Shown here: positions 13,132 through 27,255 of the stretch, one piece after another
Layout: every line of letters begins with the position of its first letter
Position numbering within the stretch: the first letter of the stretch is position 1
Assembly (NCBI RefSeq): GCF_032854445.1
Contig: NC_088295.1
Coordinates: 61,673,249 to 61,737,248 of the forward strand
Source: Liolophura sinensis
Lineage: Eukaryota; Mollusca; Polyplacophora; Chitonida; Chitonidae
DNA: 64,000 bases
Direction: 5' to 3'
Notes under the pieces: model-generated
What the model saw: the letters and a program-made list of their open reading frames with translations, nothing else
Told to the model about the DNA's origin: nothing
The model's database searches: none
Made by a program: the position numbers and the translations under genes

Positions 13132-13188
13132 ATGGCGACCGTTCTTGTAGAAGACGACAAACACAAAAAAATAAAACCCTGTCTGCTT
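13132..13188 (+). CDS. Very tentative first coding exon
   Basis: An ATG in the context AAAATGGCGACC, which also resembles a YY1 site, opens 19 codons reading MATVLVEDDKHKKIKPCLL. These are followed at 13189 by GTGAGC, a plausible splice donor, in phase 0. Without splicing, the frame runs on to 13374 (80 residues from this ATG) with no recognisable domain. There is no downstream exon I can identify, so this stays speculative. Confidence 0.12.
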
Positions 13189-13794
13189 GTGAGCAAATTT
13201 TTATCTTCGTTTGATTTTATTTATGTGACTTCTGTTACAAAATCGACGCTTTTCATAAAAAGTAAAATCCAATTTTTCCATAAAGTACTGTTCGACACAT
13301 ATGTTACGTGTTGTTATAAAGACGGAACGGTTAAGCAAGGACCCTTGACTTACGCAAGTGTGTTTGAGATATAGAACCCGGGGATATCCACGCGTGGAAA
13401 ATCACGCAAAGTAAAGTTGTGAGTTGTGTCCTGAACCATTGACGTGCGTTGTACGAGTGGTGTCTCTGTGTACTGTATGTGGTTAGGACGGCCACCTATA
13501 TCTTTTTACGGCCCCGTGAACATCGCACAAATATTTGCTTTTAGCTTTATGTTTGAAGTCTGAAGTACCTAAAGTAACACATGCAGTTAACTCTTCATTG
13601 TCAGATTCATGCGTGGCTATTGATTTGGCTATCTAAATCCTTCGTTTACTTATTTTTCGTGGTGACAGTTGCGGCTTGTGTCATTTTTATCCACATTTTC
13701 CTACAGGGGAATAAAGAAAAAAAATATTACAGGAAAATTGGAACAGAACAAAAATTTTCCTTTGTTTCTTAATGATAAAGGGCAAATTTGGTTG
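13189..13794. other. Non-coding stretch before the GC-rich island
   Basis: Nothing recognised apart from the run-on of the open frame from 13132 to its stop at 13374. Confidence 0.5.
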
Positions 13795-13841
13795 CGCGCA
13801 TGCGCGGTGGATGCAAAAAGACGACATGTTGTAGGCGGGAC
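13795..13841. promoter_or_regulatory. NRF1-like palindrome and GC box, possible promoter element
   Basis: CGCGCATGCGCG at 13795-13806 is a perfect 12-base palindrome containing GCGCATGCGC, the core known for NRF1 sites in animal CpG-type promoters. AGGCGGGAC at 13833-13841 resembles a GC box or E2F site. A GC-richer island follows (about 14.07-14.80 kb). No transcript start is proven. Confidence 0.3.
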
Positions 13842-14073
13842 TGGCTTAGACTGAGGATCTATGGAGAATTTGGACTGAGATAGAGAGGACAGAGTTATTG
13901 TCATCGTATGTCAAAAAATCACCTTGGTGTCATGTTAGTCACACCAGCGAGTGGGTACCACACACTAACGATTATATATGCACTATGAACTAGTCTTACC
14001 ATAAATGGAATGTGTCATTTTGTGTCAAACAGAGCTTCCGCCGTCATGCCTGCATGCGACGTAATTCAGAGAA

Positions 14074-14803
14074 ATGACGTGTTGGCAAAATGTTGGCCTT
14101 CTCGGCAAGGGGATTAGCAGACCAGGAGGCCTGAGTGAGGTGCACAAATCAGGGGGAGGCACGTGGGACCCCCTCCCTGATGGTATACAAACCCCACATA
14201 TATCTCACCTGAAAAGTCTTGTCTGGTCGTCCTCCGGGGTCTCCAGGACCACCAAGTTATCCTGTTCAGATGGTCGCACACACACTGACCATGCGCGAAG
14301 TCCGTGTCTCCGAAGAATTCCAATGTGGTCTCCTCGGCTTTTACATACACTATTCCTTACCGCAAAACTTGAGTAAAGTTTTCCCAAATGGGGGCTCTCG
14401 TCCCGCTTACGAGGGCCCAGACGATGCGTTACTTCACAGTACACAGAGCACTGATTTAGCAGTTCACAATAGCCGTAAAATCCAGCAAGCACTTATTGCC
14501 CCTACCAGCTGTGAAACCCGGCGTTCAATATCTTTAAGTGAATATAATTCCGATTTTGTTAGCGTGGTTTCATTTGAAACTCCGACACTTTCAAGTCCAC
14601 TGGTCTGCTTCCCCGACCCACCGGAATTCGCCCCCTGTATTCGTCCGCCTCTGACAGGAAGCAGGTCCGGCTGGCTTGAACCGTTCTCCGACGTTCCGGA
14701 TTTAACAGTGTTATCCATTTTCTTACAGCTTTCTTTATCCCCACAGAAGAAATCTGAGATAAAGCCTGTTAACTTGGCTTATAATGTGACGGCGAGAAGG
14801 TGA
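14074..14803 (+). other. GC-richer island with a 194-codon open frame
   Basis: This is one of the GC-richer segments, open in two plus frames (14074-14376 and 14219-14803) and several minus frames at once. That suggests composition more than coding. The 14219 frame is the longest in the window (194 codons) but starts at TTG; its first ATG is at residue 18. No domain is recognised. Two good-looking splice acceptors sit inside it: ttttcttacag ending at about 14728, and tttatccccacag ending at about 14746. Either a first-exon/promoter island or an internal exon is possible. I could not choose. Confidence 0.2.
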
Positions 14804-15591
14804 GAGTTGTGTTGCCGACCGCTACCAAACAGGCGATGTGCATTACTGCCACAACACGGGGGTATTTGGAGCTAGTGTTCACGTTCTCGACATTAGCAAT
14901 TGTAATGAAGAACTGTCGCCATTATCCATGTTCCTCTGTTGTACTTCATGCATTCAGTATTGAGGAGACTGGAATCAATAAGAACTTCATTGGAATTCAA
15001 CTTCTCTATAGTTTCGGCGGGAAAAAAGACATTAGGATCTTAAGAAGGTTGAAATACAGCACAAAAGCCAGCTCTTATGATGCCCAAATCCTGGGCTAAT
15101 TCTTCGAGACTGGCGCACACATTGAAATGGCTCAAGCAGTCATTGTGTGCGGTAAACAAGCAATAAGAATGGGCTGTTTAGAAAATGACCAAGGTTTCGG
15201 CTGCTCCCATATTCATTTTATTCTAATCACATCTCCCTCCATGGTTCGTATTTATTTGACAGTCCCGCTCGCTTTACCTTATTCATTAAATGGAGACTGC
15301 AATCGATCGGCCGTGGTGGACGGGCGTGGATACGGAGACTTTATTAACACCTTCAGTCAGAAACTACAGCCATAAATATTCACAAATTCTCCGCATATTT
15401 CTACGCAATGAATACAAACACGCCATTCCCAATCCTCAAAGCCAAAAACTGGCGGTAAACTATAAAGTAAATGTATTCCAAAACAGGTGTAAAAATATTA
15501 CGGATTTCGAAAATGTGGTTTTGAAATGCTGAAACAATCTTTAGGTATCAAAAAAACTTTAACGTAAATAAATTTGTCCAATATTGCATAT
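14804..15591. other. Non-coding stretch, no gene recognised
   Basis: It holds short frames of 80-99 codons, some with non-ATG starts, and no motif or repeat recognised. Confidence 0.5.
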
Positions 15592-15645
15592 CCACGATAT
15601 ATATGGCTGAAATATTGCCCATGTAGCGTTAATCATTCATTCATA
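15592..15645 (-). mobile_element. Short dispersed element (family D), minus strand
   Basis: 'ccacgatat', 'atggctgaaatattgccc' and 'atgtagcgttaatcattcat' are the reverse complement of the blocks at 9886-9935, with a CATT repeat at the end as tail. Confidence 0.5.
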
Positions 15646-16860
15646 CCTTCTACGTGTGATCCCGATGACGTTTGCAGGATTCTTTTTAAGCTTAATATTA
15701 TAAAGTGCTGTATTTATCTATATATGAGAAAAATGATGAACGTGTAGATAACATCCTGAAATTTGTCACATATCCTTTGCAGGAAGGAAAAAATATTAAA
15801 ATTTTGTCACATTGTTGTCTGAAATCTTCAGCTGGTCCAAAAAGCAAATAAAAACGTTTCTGTTATTTTTTAATTTTTTTATTGATGTTTTATATCATAC
15901 AGATATTTCAATAACATGATGGTGTTCCGGTTTTGGGGTAAAGGAAAGCTGCTAGAGCTCACAGGAAAGCAGCGCAACATATACATCAGCTAAACCTCCA
16001 TCATTCAATGGATTAAACCTCGTGACATCACTGAGTTGTGGAAACCAATTAAACCACCGAGCCAGCGCTGACCTTGTAAGGGCTGCACACTTAAGGCTAA
16101 ACATTGTAATCTTGTACACATGCTGTTCTCCACAGCAGCCAGGTTTTGAACGGTTGTCGAAGCCTTCATTTGCTTGAACCTATTAATATATGCACAGCAT
16201 AGATTTTGGCAAGCTTTGCTTGAAAAAAAGAACAGCTGCCGTACACATATTTGAAGTCAACGTGTAGTCATATTAAATTAAGGGTTCAAGTTATATGAAA
16301 TATTTATTTACACCGTTTTGCAAGTTTTGCAAAATGTTGAGTGACGTTTGGTTTACAGTGCACATATTAAACACCATACCGTGGTCACTCAGAGCCCCAA
16401 TAGTGGAGTATATAAGGTAAAATTAATATCTTGAAATATACAGTAAATCATAAACATTCTCTGAATTGGAAATGTGATACGTTTGTTAAGCACATAAACT
16501 ACATTTCTAGTAGAAAAACATTTTCACATCAAACGCCAAAATAGTTGAAATTTATTCAATATATAATTGGTGAATTTTGATATGTTAGTGTTATGTCGTG
16601 TGATATTTTCTGTACAAAGTGTATTAAGTAATGTTGGATATTTTCCATGAATAATTATATGGATGGGAATGTAGGCTTATTGACAATGTCACAGATTTAT
16701 TGTCCGTAATTCACAAACACGTTAATCTGAATAGACCAAGGGCTCTCGAGGATAAATATCGGGGCTTCTCCAGTCTGACTTTTCTTTTTTAAGTGGAGAT
16801 CAAAATTTTACAGGATTTTCAAAGTGTTATATATGTATACCATGTCATAGGTTGGACAAC
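15646..16860. other. Non-coding AT-rich stretch
   Basis: No gene or repeat recognised. It ends at the left target-site duplication of the SINE at 16875. Confidence 0.6.
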
Positions 16861-17104
16861 ACCTGTAGTATCCTGGCTCAGTTGTTTAGCGTGCTAGCGC
16901 AGTGTGATGACCCAGCCGTCTCTCACCAATGCGGTCGCTGTGAGTTCAAGTCCAGCTCATGCTGGCTTCCTCTCGTGGGTTTCCCACGGGCTCTGCTTGG
17001 TTTCCCCCCACCATAATGTGGCCGCCGTCGTATATGTGAAATATTCTTGAGTACCGCGTAAAACACCAATCAAATAAATAAATAAATAAAACCTGTAGTA
17101 TCCT
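16861..17104 (+). mobile_element. SINE family A, near-complete, with 14-bp target-site duplication
   Basis: The direct repeat acctgtagtatcct occurs at 16861-16874 and again at 17091-17104, exactly flanking the element. The body (16875-17090) starts with a tRNA-like head: an A-box-like 'tttagcgtgctagcgcag' and a B box GTTCAAGTCC (16944-16953). It continues with 'cagctcatgctggcttcc', the GGAAACC-type block in reverse, 'cgtcgtatatgtgaaat' and 'caccaatc', and ends in an (AAAT)n tail. About 40 bases of the middle ('acgtgggaaggtctg...') present in the copy at 45567 are missing. Known biology: such elements are made by RNA polymerase III and copied by a LINE's enzyme. The partner LINE is not in this window. 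Confidence 0.93.
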
Positions 17105-19728
17105 TCGCAAATAACCTTTATTCATTAGGCTTGTAATTTGGCGTCGTCGATATGATCATGTCACTTCTATGCGACGAGCTAGAGTCCAATGTATCCGCGA
17201 GAAGAAAACAGACAACTTGCAAGGTACTTTGCAAGCCTCCTTATATACGAAAAACTGTAGTAGATTCAATATTAGCTATATCTGAAAATGTAATGGTTTC
17301 ATGGAAGAGTGATTATATTTTATTAGTTTAACTTCTTAATGTTATTTCTACCGTCATATTTTGCAAGTACGACTTTTACGTATAGTGATCCACAATACAT
17401 TCCATATAAATTTATTAGCCAAGTAGGAAATTGTCTAGAGATTTAGTTTATGTATCACGTGACATCACTGATGTATTATGCACGCATGTGTACTGATGTA
17501 ATAAAAGTTAATGTACCATATTATGGCGATACCGTATATGAAACTAGGATGTTATTATGCATGAAGTATGGAAATTAAAATGAAAGCAAAGTAAGTGTAC
17601 TTTGCGATAGATTTTGTAGTGATTGTTTGACCTTTACAAACCCAACCTCGTGGTGATACGGCTGGAGTGGACCTACTTTTATATCCAATAAATTTAATTG
17701 GGATTAAGTGAATATTATGTGGCGTGAACCTACATTCATGTATAATGAATAGGGTATTAAGGCCACGTTTGCAGCATTTCAACCATATCGTGAGAATGCG
17801 ATACATTAATCTGCGATATGTTCCATAAATGTTAATCGTCTTTTCAGTTACCGCTTCGAGAACTTCCTGTCAGTATGATGTTAGATGCGTAAAATGCAGG
17901 CAGCTTAAGTCTCATTGGAAATGATAGATTCTCGGGGAGATTGTTGAGGTATGGGCTATATTGACCAGAGACCTGTTATGGGATGGGTGAGTAGCCTGCC
18001 GAAACCACTTGGGGGTGACACAATAGCAACGGCTGCCATAGTTTTTGGCAATAAGTTAGTGCCATGATTCGGAATCAATTAGGTGGAGGGTTGCCTTTAG
18101 GGGAGTATCGGCTTACAACCGAAGTGTTTGCTGTCAGAGAATAACTTGTACGTCATATAGAAGGCCCGTGAGGGAGAGGGGGAAAAGGGTGAGTGGAGTA
18201 GAAAGGCAACCACCAAATCTAATGACGGCGGGTCAACAAGTTCCAGGCCGAGCAAACAGACCACCATGTTGTGCTAAGTGATGCCCCAGTCTCCGACCGC
18301 TCTTCGCCATTATTCCGTATTCACGGTAGCGCATCCTGCCACCGAGAAGTGTTTAGGCTTGGCGCGCGCGAGGATATCGTATTTTTCGAGGGGTAATTAT
18401 AAAAGCATGTATACAAAACAAAGCAAATTTGTAGTGAAAACGAAGTCGATGCTTGTGACCGAGTCTTAATGGATCTACAATTATTTGATGGGGGCAGCGA
18501 AAGTTTGCCGAAAAAAGTCAAGCGGTGAGAAAAGCCGCTGTTCCCAGGCGTGACAAGATATCCGCCTTTATCAACAGCCCAAGGGTAATTCGTTTCGACA
18601 GTCATTTGATAGTTCTACCCATGTCTCCACCTCAAACTTATTTTTTCCATCATTGGCTGAAGAATTTTTTTGCCCGTCTAAAATGATTGCGTTTTTCAAT
18701 TTATCACTCGATTGTCTGGTCTATGACTCGTAGCAACACATTAATATGGGAATATCTTGAGCTCGGCTTCCTGAATTGTGTTTGTCGCTACGGTAATATA
18801 ACGCTGCGAAAAGGGGACGCTTGTAGTTTTTCTGACTGTAGGGAATCATTCCGCAGATGGTGGTGTAAAGGCGTCACAAAATCAATGGCCGCTCCTTCAT
18901 TACCCACAACGCCGGCAGTGCGAGTTGGAACAATGGCCGACCAGTGTCTTGCCGCTAGCTTATTCGGATACACATATTTGCTGATTTTTAGACGAATGCC
19001 ATGGTCACGTGAGATAACTAGTCATGACAGCGGTAGGATATGAAGAGGAGCAGCTGGTGCTTTCACCTCACCACCAAAGTATCATACATCATTCGTCTTT
19101 AAACGCGGCGACGAAAGCAGAACCACCCTATTCCTAATCAAATCATTCCACGGCGATGCCAACTGAATACAACAGCGTTATTGGCCTAAAGCCTATTCAT
19201 TTAATTTCATTTCATATTCCGTGTATTAGCAGAAGTAGGACTATCAGCATTCAGTTAATGAAGGATACAGAATGGAATGTGCTAATCTTTGCATGAATAC
19301 TTTGTATTTGTTACTGCTTGTATTTTTTATAGCCCTGCAGTAGGTTTTGTTTTTTGTTTTGTTGTTTTGTTTATTCGAGAGTGAAACCGCAATTTGAAGG
19401 GCTTAGCATAGCTTACACCCATAACGACTGACTTTTTTGTCTCCCTTTAAATATCTCCGCATGTATACACAAATTATAATCACGTACTCTAATATATATA
19501 ATAGTGGACGAAATCCCACAAATATTACAAATGTTATGCCATTTACAATAGATTATGAAAATGTCCTAATATAAAAAGACTACAGGTACATGCGGCGAAG
19601 CGAGAAAACCAAAGCAGGGATGTCCATTGAAAGGTTGACCCGATGCTGACAGATCAATCGGAAACTTTTCTTCCAAAGATATACCACGTGGATTTTAAGT
19701 ATTTTACATTTAAGTCGGCCAAATCAAG
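17105..19728. other. Non-coding stretch, no gene recognised
   Basis: Frames up to 118 codons (18687-19043, plus) begin at a non-ATG codon and match nothing I know. A TTTTG-rich run lies at about 19344-19372. Confidence 0.55.
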
Positions 19729-19917
19729 ATGTCTATGGAAAGAGTCCCGAAGTGGAAAATCGGGAGAGAGTTGATCCATCTGGCTGTCCATAGATATTGG
19801 TCTCTATCACAAGTCGGCCGCAATGATGACAATCTGGACCATCAGGATCTCAGTAAACTCCAAAACATTTTCCACCAACTCGCCGAAGCTCATCGATCTC
19901 GGGCAAAAGCCGACTGA
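19729..19917 (+). CDS. Small ORF, unknown, possible partner of the ORF at 20041
   Basis: A 62-codon frame with ATG in an acceptable context (A at -3). The predicted peptide is charged and helix-prone at its end, with no signal peptide or known motif. It is in the same frame and on the same strand as the ORF at 20041, but stop codons separate them. Both lie in a patch that is GC-richer than its flanks. Confidence 0.15.
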   Translation: MSMERVPKWKIGRELIHLAVHRYWSLSQVGRNDDNLDHQDLSKLQNIFHQLAEAHRSRAKAD

Positions 19918-20040
19918 GCACCGTAGACCCATTCTATATTGTTGATGTGTCGTTTGGAGATCTAAGTCCCATCTAACGTATGAAGCCGGGTGAAAAATTA
20001 CGATTTAATTCGCGTCTAGAGCTTTATCGGGCGGAAGGAA

Positions 20041-20337
20041 ATGGGTTGTGGTATGCCTAAGTCAGCTAATGACAGCTTCACCCCAGCGATACACCTACCT
20101 CCAATTACCCTCCGATCCCTGCACCATCCATCAGACACAGCCAGTTCTAGTCAAAGTGAAAGACCAAATTTCAATATAATCCAAGGGTATCTCGACAGAG
20201 GCCATTTTCAGACTCCTAACCGCGTTACAATGAAAAATCATGGCATGGCAGACCAGCATCTTGTCAAAGCACCCCGCACCCCTCCCAAAACGAGTTTACC
20301 CTTTCGGTGGCATAGTCCATTGACCAAGTGCCATTAG
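20041..20337 (+). CDS. Small ORF starting MGCG, possible lipid-anchored protein
   Basis: A 98-codon frame. The ATG has G at -3 and G at +4, a good Kozak context. The protein begins M-G-C-G. Glycine 2 followed by cysteine 3 is the known pattern for N-myristoylation with neighbouring palmitoylation, seen in small membrane-tethered animal proteins. The rest is rich in Ser, Pro, His and Thr and looks disordered; there is no membrane helix. No clear splice donor or nearby AATAAA signal is seen. No homologue is recognised, and four-residue matches occur by chance, so I rate it as a candidate only. Confidence 0.25.
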   Translation: MGCGMPKSANDSFTPAIHLPPITLRSLHHPSDTASSSQSERPNFNIIQGYLDRGHFQTPNRVTMKNHGMADQHLVKAPRTPPKTSLPFRWHSPLTKCH

Positions 20338-21186
20338 AAGTGATAAAAAACTAAAGATTTCGATTTTCCCGATAATACAAGGCTGACGAAATTAGTGCTA
20401 TACATTTCCTTGACAGTGTAATAATTGGCATCGTTTAGCTTTGATAACGTATAAACGGAAAGAATCGGTTTGCCGCGAAATCGCCAGACGGCAGAATTAG
20501 ACATTATATTTTGCTTGAGCTAGCTGCCATCATATTGGTTCTGCGATACGTTTTTTGAAGATACATAATTATGTCAATTAGTAAGGCTGTTATGTCAAAG
20601 ACAAGAAACAAAAAATGATACAAAAAGTGCCATGAACATTTTCAGAATGTTCCGAATTTCGTAGCATATATAGGTCTGGAACTATATACATGTAGCTTTA
20701 CCCAAACCCTGACAAGAAGTTTTCCTAGTGGAACTGAAAATGACTGGATCAGTGTATTGACCATCCAGTCAGTCAGTAAGTCAGTCAGCCAGGATCGTCA
20801 GTTGGAGATGTGTACTTGTACGTACAGGTACGGTAAGAAACATTCTACACGTTTGCTTCAAATGGTAAAACAGATTTTTGGGTAAACCCATTCTAGATGT
20901 TCTGACACAATTATAGACTACAATAAGGTACACCTTACAGTTTATAGTGCCGGTCTATTTTTACACTGGTTATGTTTAAATGGTCAGACCATAAAATGGC
21001 CCTACGATGACTGTAGATGGTTTATTACCCAAGATGTCACGCCGAAGTCTAACCAATCTACCAAACGTTGAGGTATGATGTTTAAATACAGCCCCTTCTT
21101 CGGGCAACTTTATAGGCCTATATCAGGAGAATTCTCGGATTTTTAACATAGTGGATTTTGTCGAACTCCACCATGATTCCTTTACA
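20338..21186. other. Non-coding stretch with a short CAGT repeat
   Basis: The only feature is 20764-20789, an interrupted run of CAGT tetranucleotides. Confidence 0.6.
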
Positions 21187-21256
21187 TGTAACCCTCACTC
21201 TCCTCATAAGTGAAATATTATTCAAGACGTCGTTAAGAATGTACCAATCAATAAAT
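21187..21256 (+). mobile_element. SINE family A, 3' end fragment, plus strand
   Basis: 'ctcataagtgaaatattatt', 'caagacgtcgttaagaatgt' and 'accaatcaataaatcaaa' line up with the 3' end of the copy at 16875 (cgtcgtatatgtgaaatatt, cttgagtaccgcgtaaaaca, ccaatcaaataaat). The 5' two-thirds are absent. Confidence 0.6.
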
Positions 21257-21370
21257 CAAATACGTTAGCAAAATCATCAATGCATAAAATAAATATCTCT
21301 TTTAGACGAAAAGTATTGATTTGGTTTTGACAATATGTTTGATGACGGTATAGCCGTTATCTAAAATCAC

Positions 21371-21606
21371 ATACACTTTTAAAAATTAATCTGTTATTTT
21401 TAACAAGAAGTCTGTTGTTGAAGTGATGCTAGAATGTATTCTGTTATTGTAACAATATTCTGTCATATTCAGCACAATATAATGTTAGTCAAGTAGAATC
21501 ATTACGTCGAATGGACAGAATACAGAACAATCTGCTGTAATAGCAGAATACACTCTAGTATCATTCACACATCAGATTTTCTGTTAAAATTAACAGATTA
21601 ATCAAC
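21371..21606. mobile_element. Palindromic MITE-like element, copy 1
   Basis: The arm 21387-21453 is the imperfect reverse complement of 21537-21600. Matching blocks are 'taatctgtta' at both ends and 'ctagartgtattctg' inside. The centre has 'aatattctgtcatattc' and 'atgttagtc'. A second copy at 57703-57947 shares arms and centre. Long arms, a short centre and no coding capacity are typical of miniature inverted-repeat DNA transposons. The left end continues 'acttttaaaaat' as in copy 2, but the right outer end has diverged, so the true ends and target duplication are unclear. Confidence 0.75.
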
Positions 21607-26177
<4,571 letters not shown>

Positions 26178-26433
26178 ATGGGGCCTCCATGGATGAGGTA
26201 GATAGCACGCCAGCGCGGGGCAATGACCCAGAAGCCTCCCACCAATGCGGTCGCTGTGAGTTCAATTCCAGCTCATGCTGGCTTCCTTCCCGATCTTAAG
26301 CGTGCAGACAACCTGTTGATGATCGTTCCACATGTTCTATCCGGTTTCCTCCAACCATAATGCTGGCCGCAGTCGTATAAGTGAAATAGTCTTGAGTACG
26401 GCGTAAAACACCAATAAAATAAATAAATAAATA
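26178..26433 (+). mobile_element. SINE family A, plus strand, near full length
   Basis: A tRNA-like head ('gatagcacgccagcgcgg', B box GTTCAATTCC), then 'gctcatgctggcttcc', a changed middle, 'ggtttcctcc', 'ccataatgctggccgc', 'agtcgtataagtgaaat', 'cttgagtacggcgtaaaaca' and an (AAAT)n tail. Possible imperfect target duplication: aaatatatgg just before (26168-26177) and aaatatttgg just after (26429-26438). It abuts the minisatellite that follows. Confidence 0.88.
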
Positions 26434-26436
26434 TTT

Positions 26437-26622
26437 GGTTCTGAACTTCGTCAAGATTGATTTCACTTCGAACATATGATTCTCACTTCACATACATGTG
26501 ATTCTGACTTCGTATAAATGGCGCTCACTTCGTGTGTATGAATCTGACTTGTGCATATGATTCTATTTGGACGTATGGTTCTAACTATGTGTATATTGTT
26601 CTGACTTTGTACACATGGCTCT
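26437..26622. repeat. Degenerate minisatellite, about 20-bp unit
   Basis: About eight or nine tandem units of the type cacttcgtatatatgattct, with unit lengths of 18-22 bases and many substitutions. It lies between the end of one SINE and a tRNA-like head. Confidence 0.75.
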
Positions 26623-26708
26623 GCCGCTTCAGGGACGGTAGATCCAAGGTCAATCCTTGGTCGGGTCACACCCAAGACCTTAAAAGAGGGTTGTACATTC
26701 CAGACTTG
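26623..26708 (+). mobile_element. tRNA-like head, first copy of a direct pair
   Basis: 'ccgcttcagggacggtagat', 'ggtcaatccttgg' and 'gggtcacacccaagacctta' recur about 87 bases later as 'ccgcttcgggagcgatagat', 'gggtcaatcctggg' and 'gagtcacacctaatatctta'. The block looks like the anticodon and T arms of a tRNA-derived SINE head. The D arm and A box are not seen in either copy. Confidence 0.6.
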
Positions 26709-27032
26709 GGTCCGCTTCGGGAGCGATAGATATAGGGTCAATCCTGGGTGGAGTCACACCTAATATCTTAAAGAGGAAGTTGCAACTTCCTCGCTTGGCG
26801 TTCAGCGTGAAGGGGATAGTGCAACGATTGGTTAGATCCATATCAGTATAATGGCTCGAGCGGGTCAGCTTACTTGCCTTCAGTAAGGCGTCCCAGTGAA
26901 GCAGCACTAAAGAGCGGTGAAAATCCGTCCTGCAACAAGGAGGCACATTACAAACACTCTAAGGATTCTTTCGTCGTCATATGACTGAAAAATTGTTAAG
27001 TACGACAGTAAACCCCAAATACTCACTCAAAC
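26709..27032 (+). mobile_element. SINE family C, head plus body, plus strand
   Basis: The second tRNA-like head leads into a body beginning 'cgcttggcgttcagcgtgaa', continuing 'ggggatagtgcaacgattgg', 'ggcgtcccagtgaagcagca' and 'atgactgaaaaattgttaag', then 'acgacagtaaaccccaaa' and an 'actcactcaaacactc' tail. I recall this order of blocks as a common bivalve and gastropod dispersed repeat, but cannot name the family with certainty. Confidence 0.75.
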
Positions 27033-27255
27033 ACTCCTCACTCGGCGATCAGCATTAAGGGGATAGTACAAAGACTGATTGACTACTATCAATAAAATGG
27101 GTCGGGCGGGGCAGATTACTAGCCTTCGGTAAGGCGTTTCAGGGAAGCAGCACAACATAAAAGAGCTGTGGAAATCCGTCTTGCAGTTAGACGGCATATT
27201 ACACGCACTCTAAGGACTCCTTCGTCATCTTATGACTGAAATAATAAGAAACAAT
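27033..27255 (+). mobile_element. SINE family C, second body in tandem, head missing
   Basis: Starts 'ctcggcgatcagcattaagg' and follows the preceding body block by block, offset by 247 bases ('ggatagtacaaagactgatt', 'ggcgtttcagggaagcagca', 'atgactgaaataataag'). The tail and tRNA head are missing. Confidence 0.75.
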
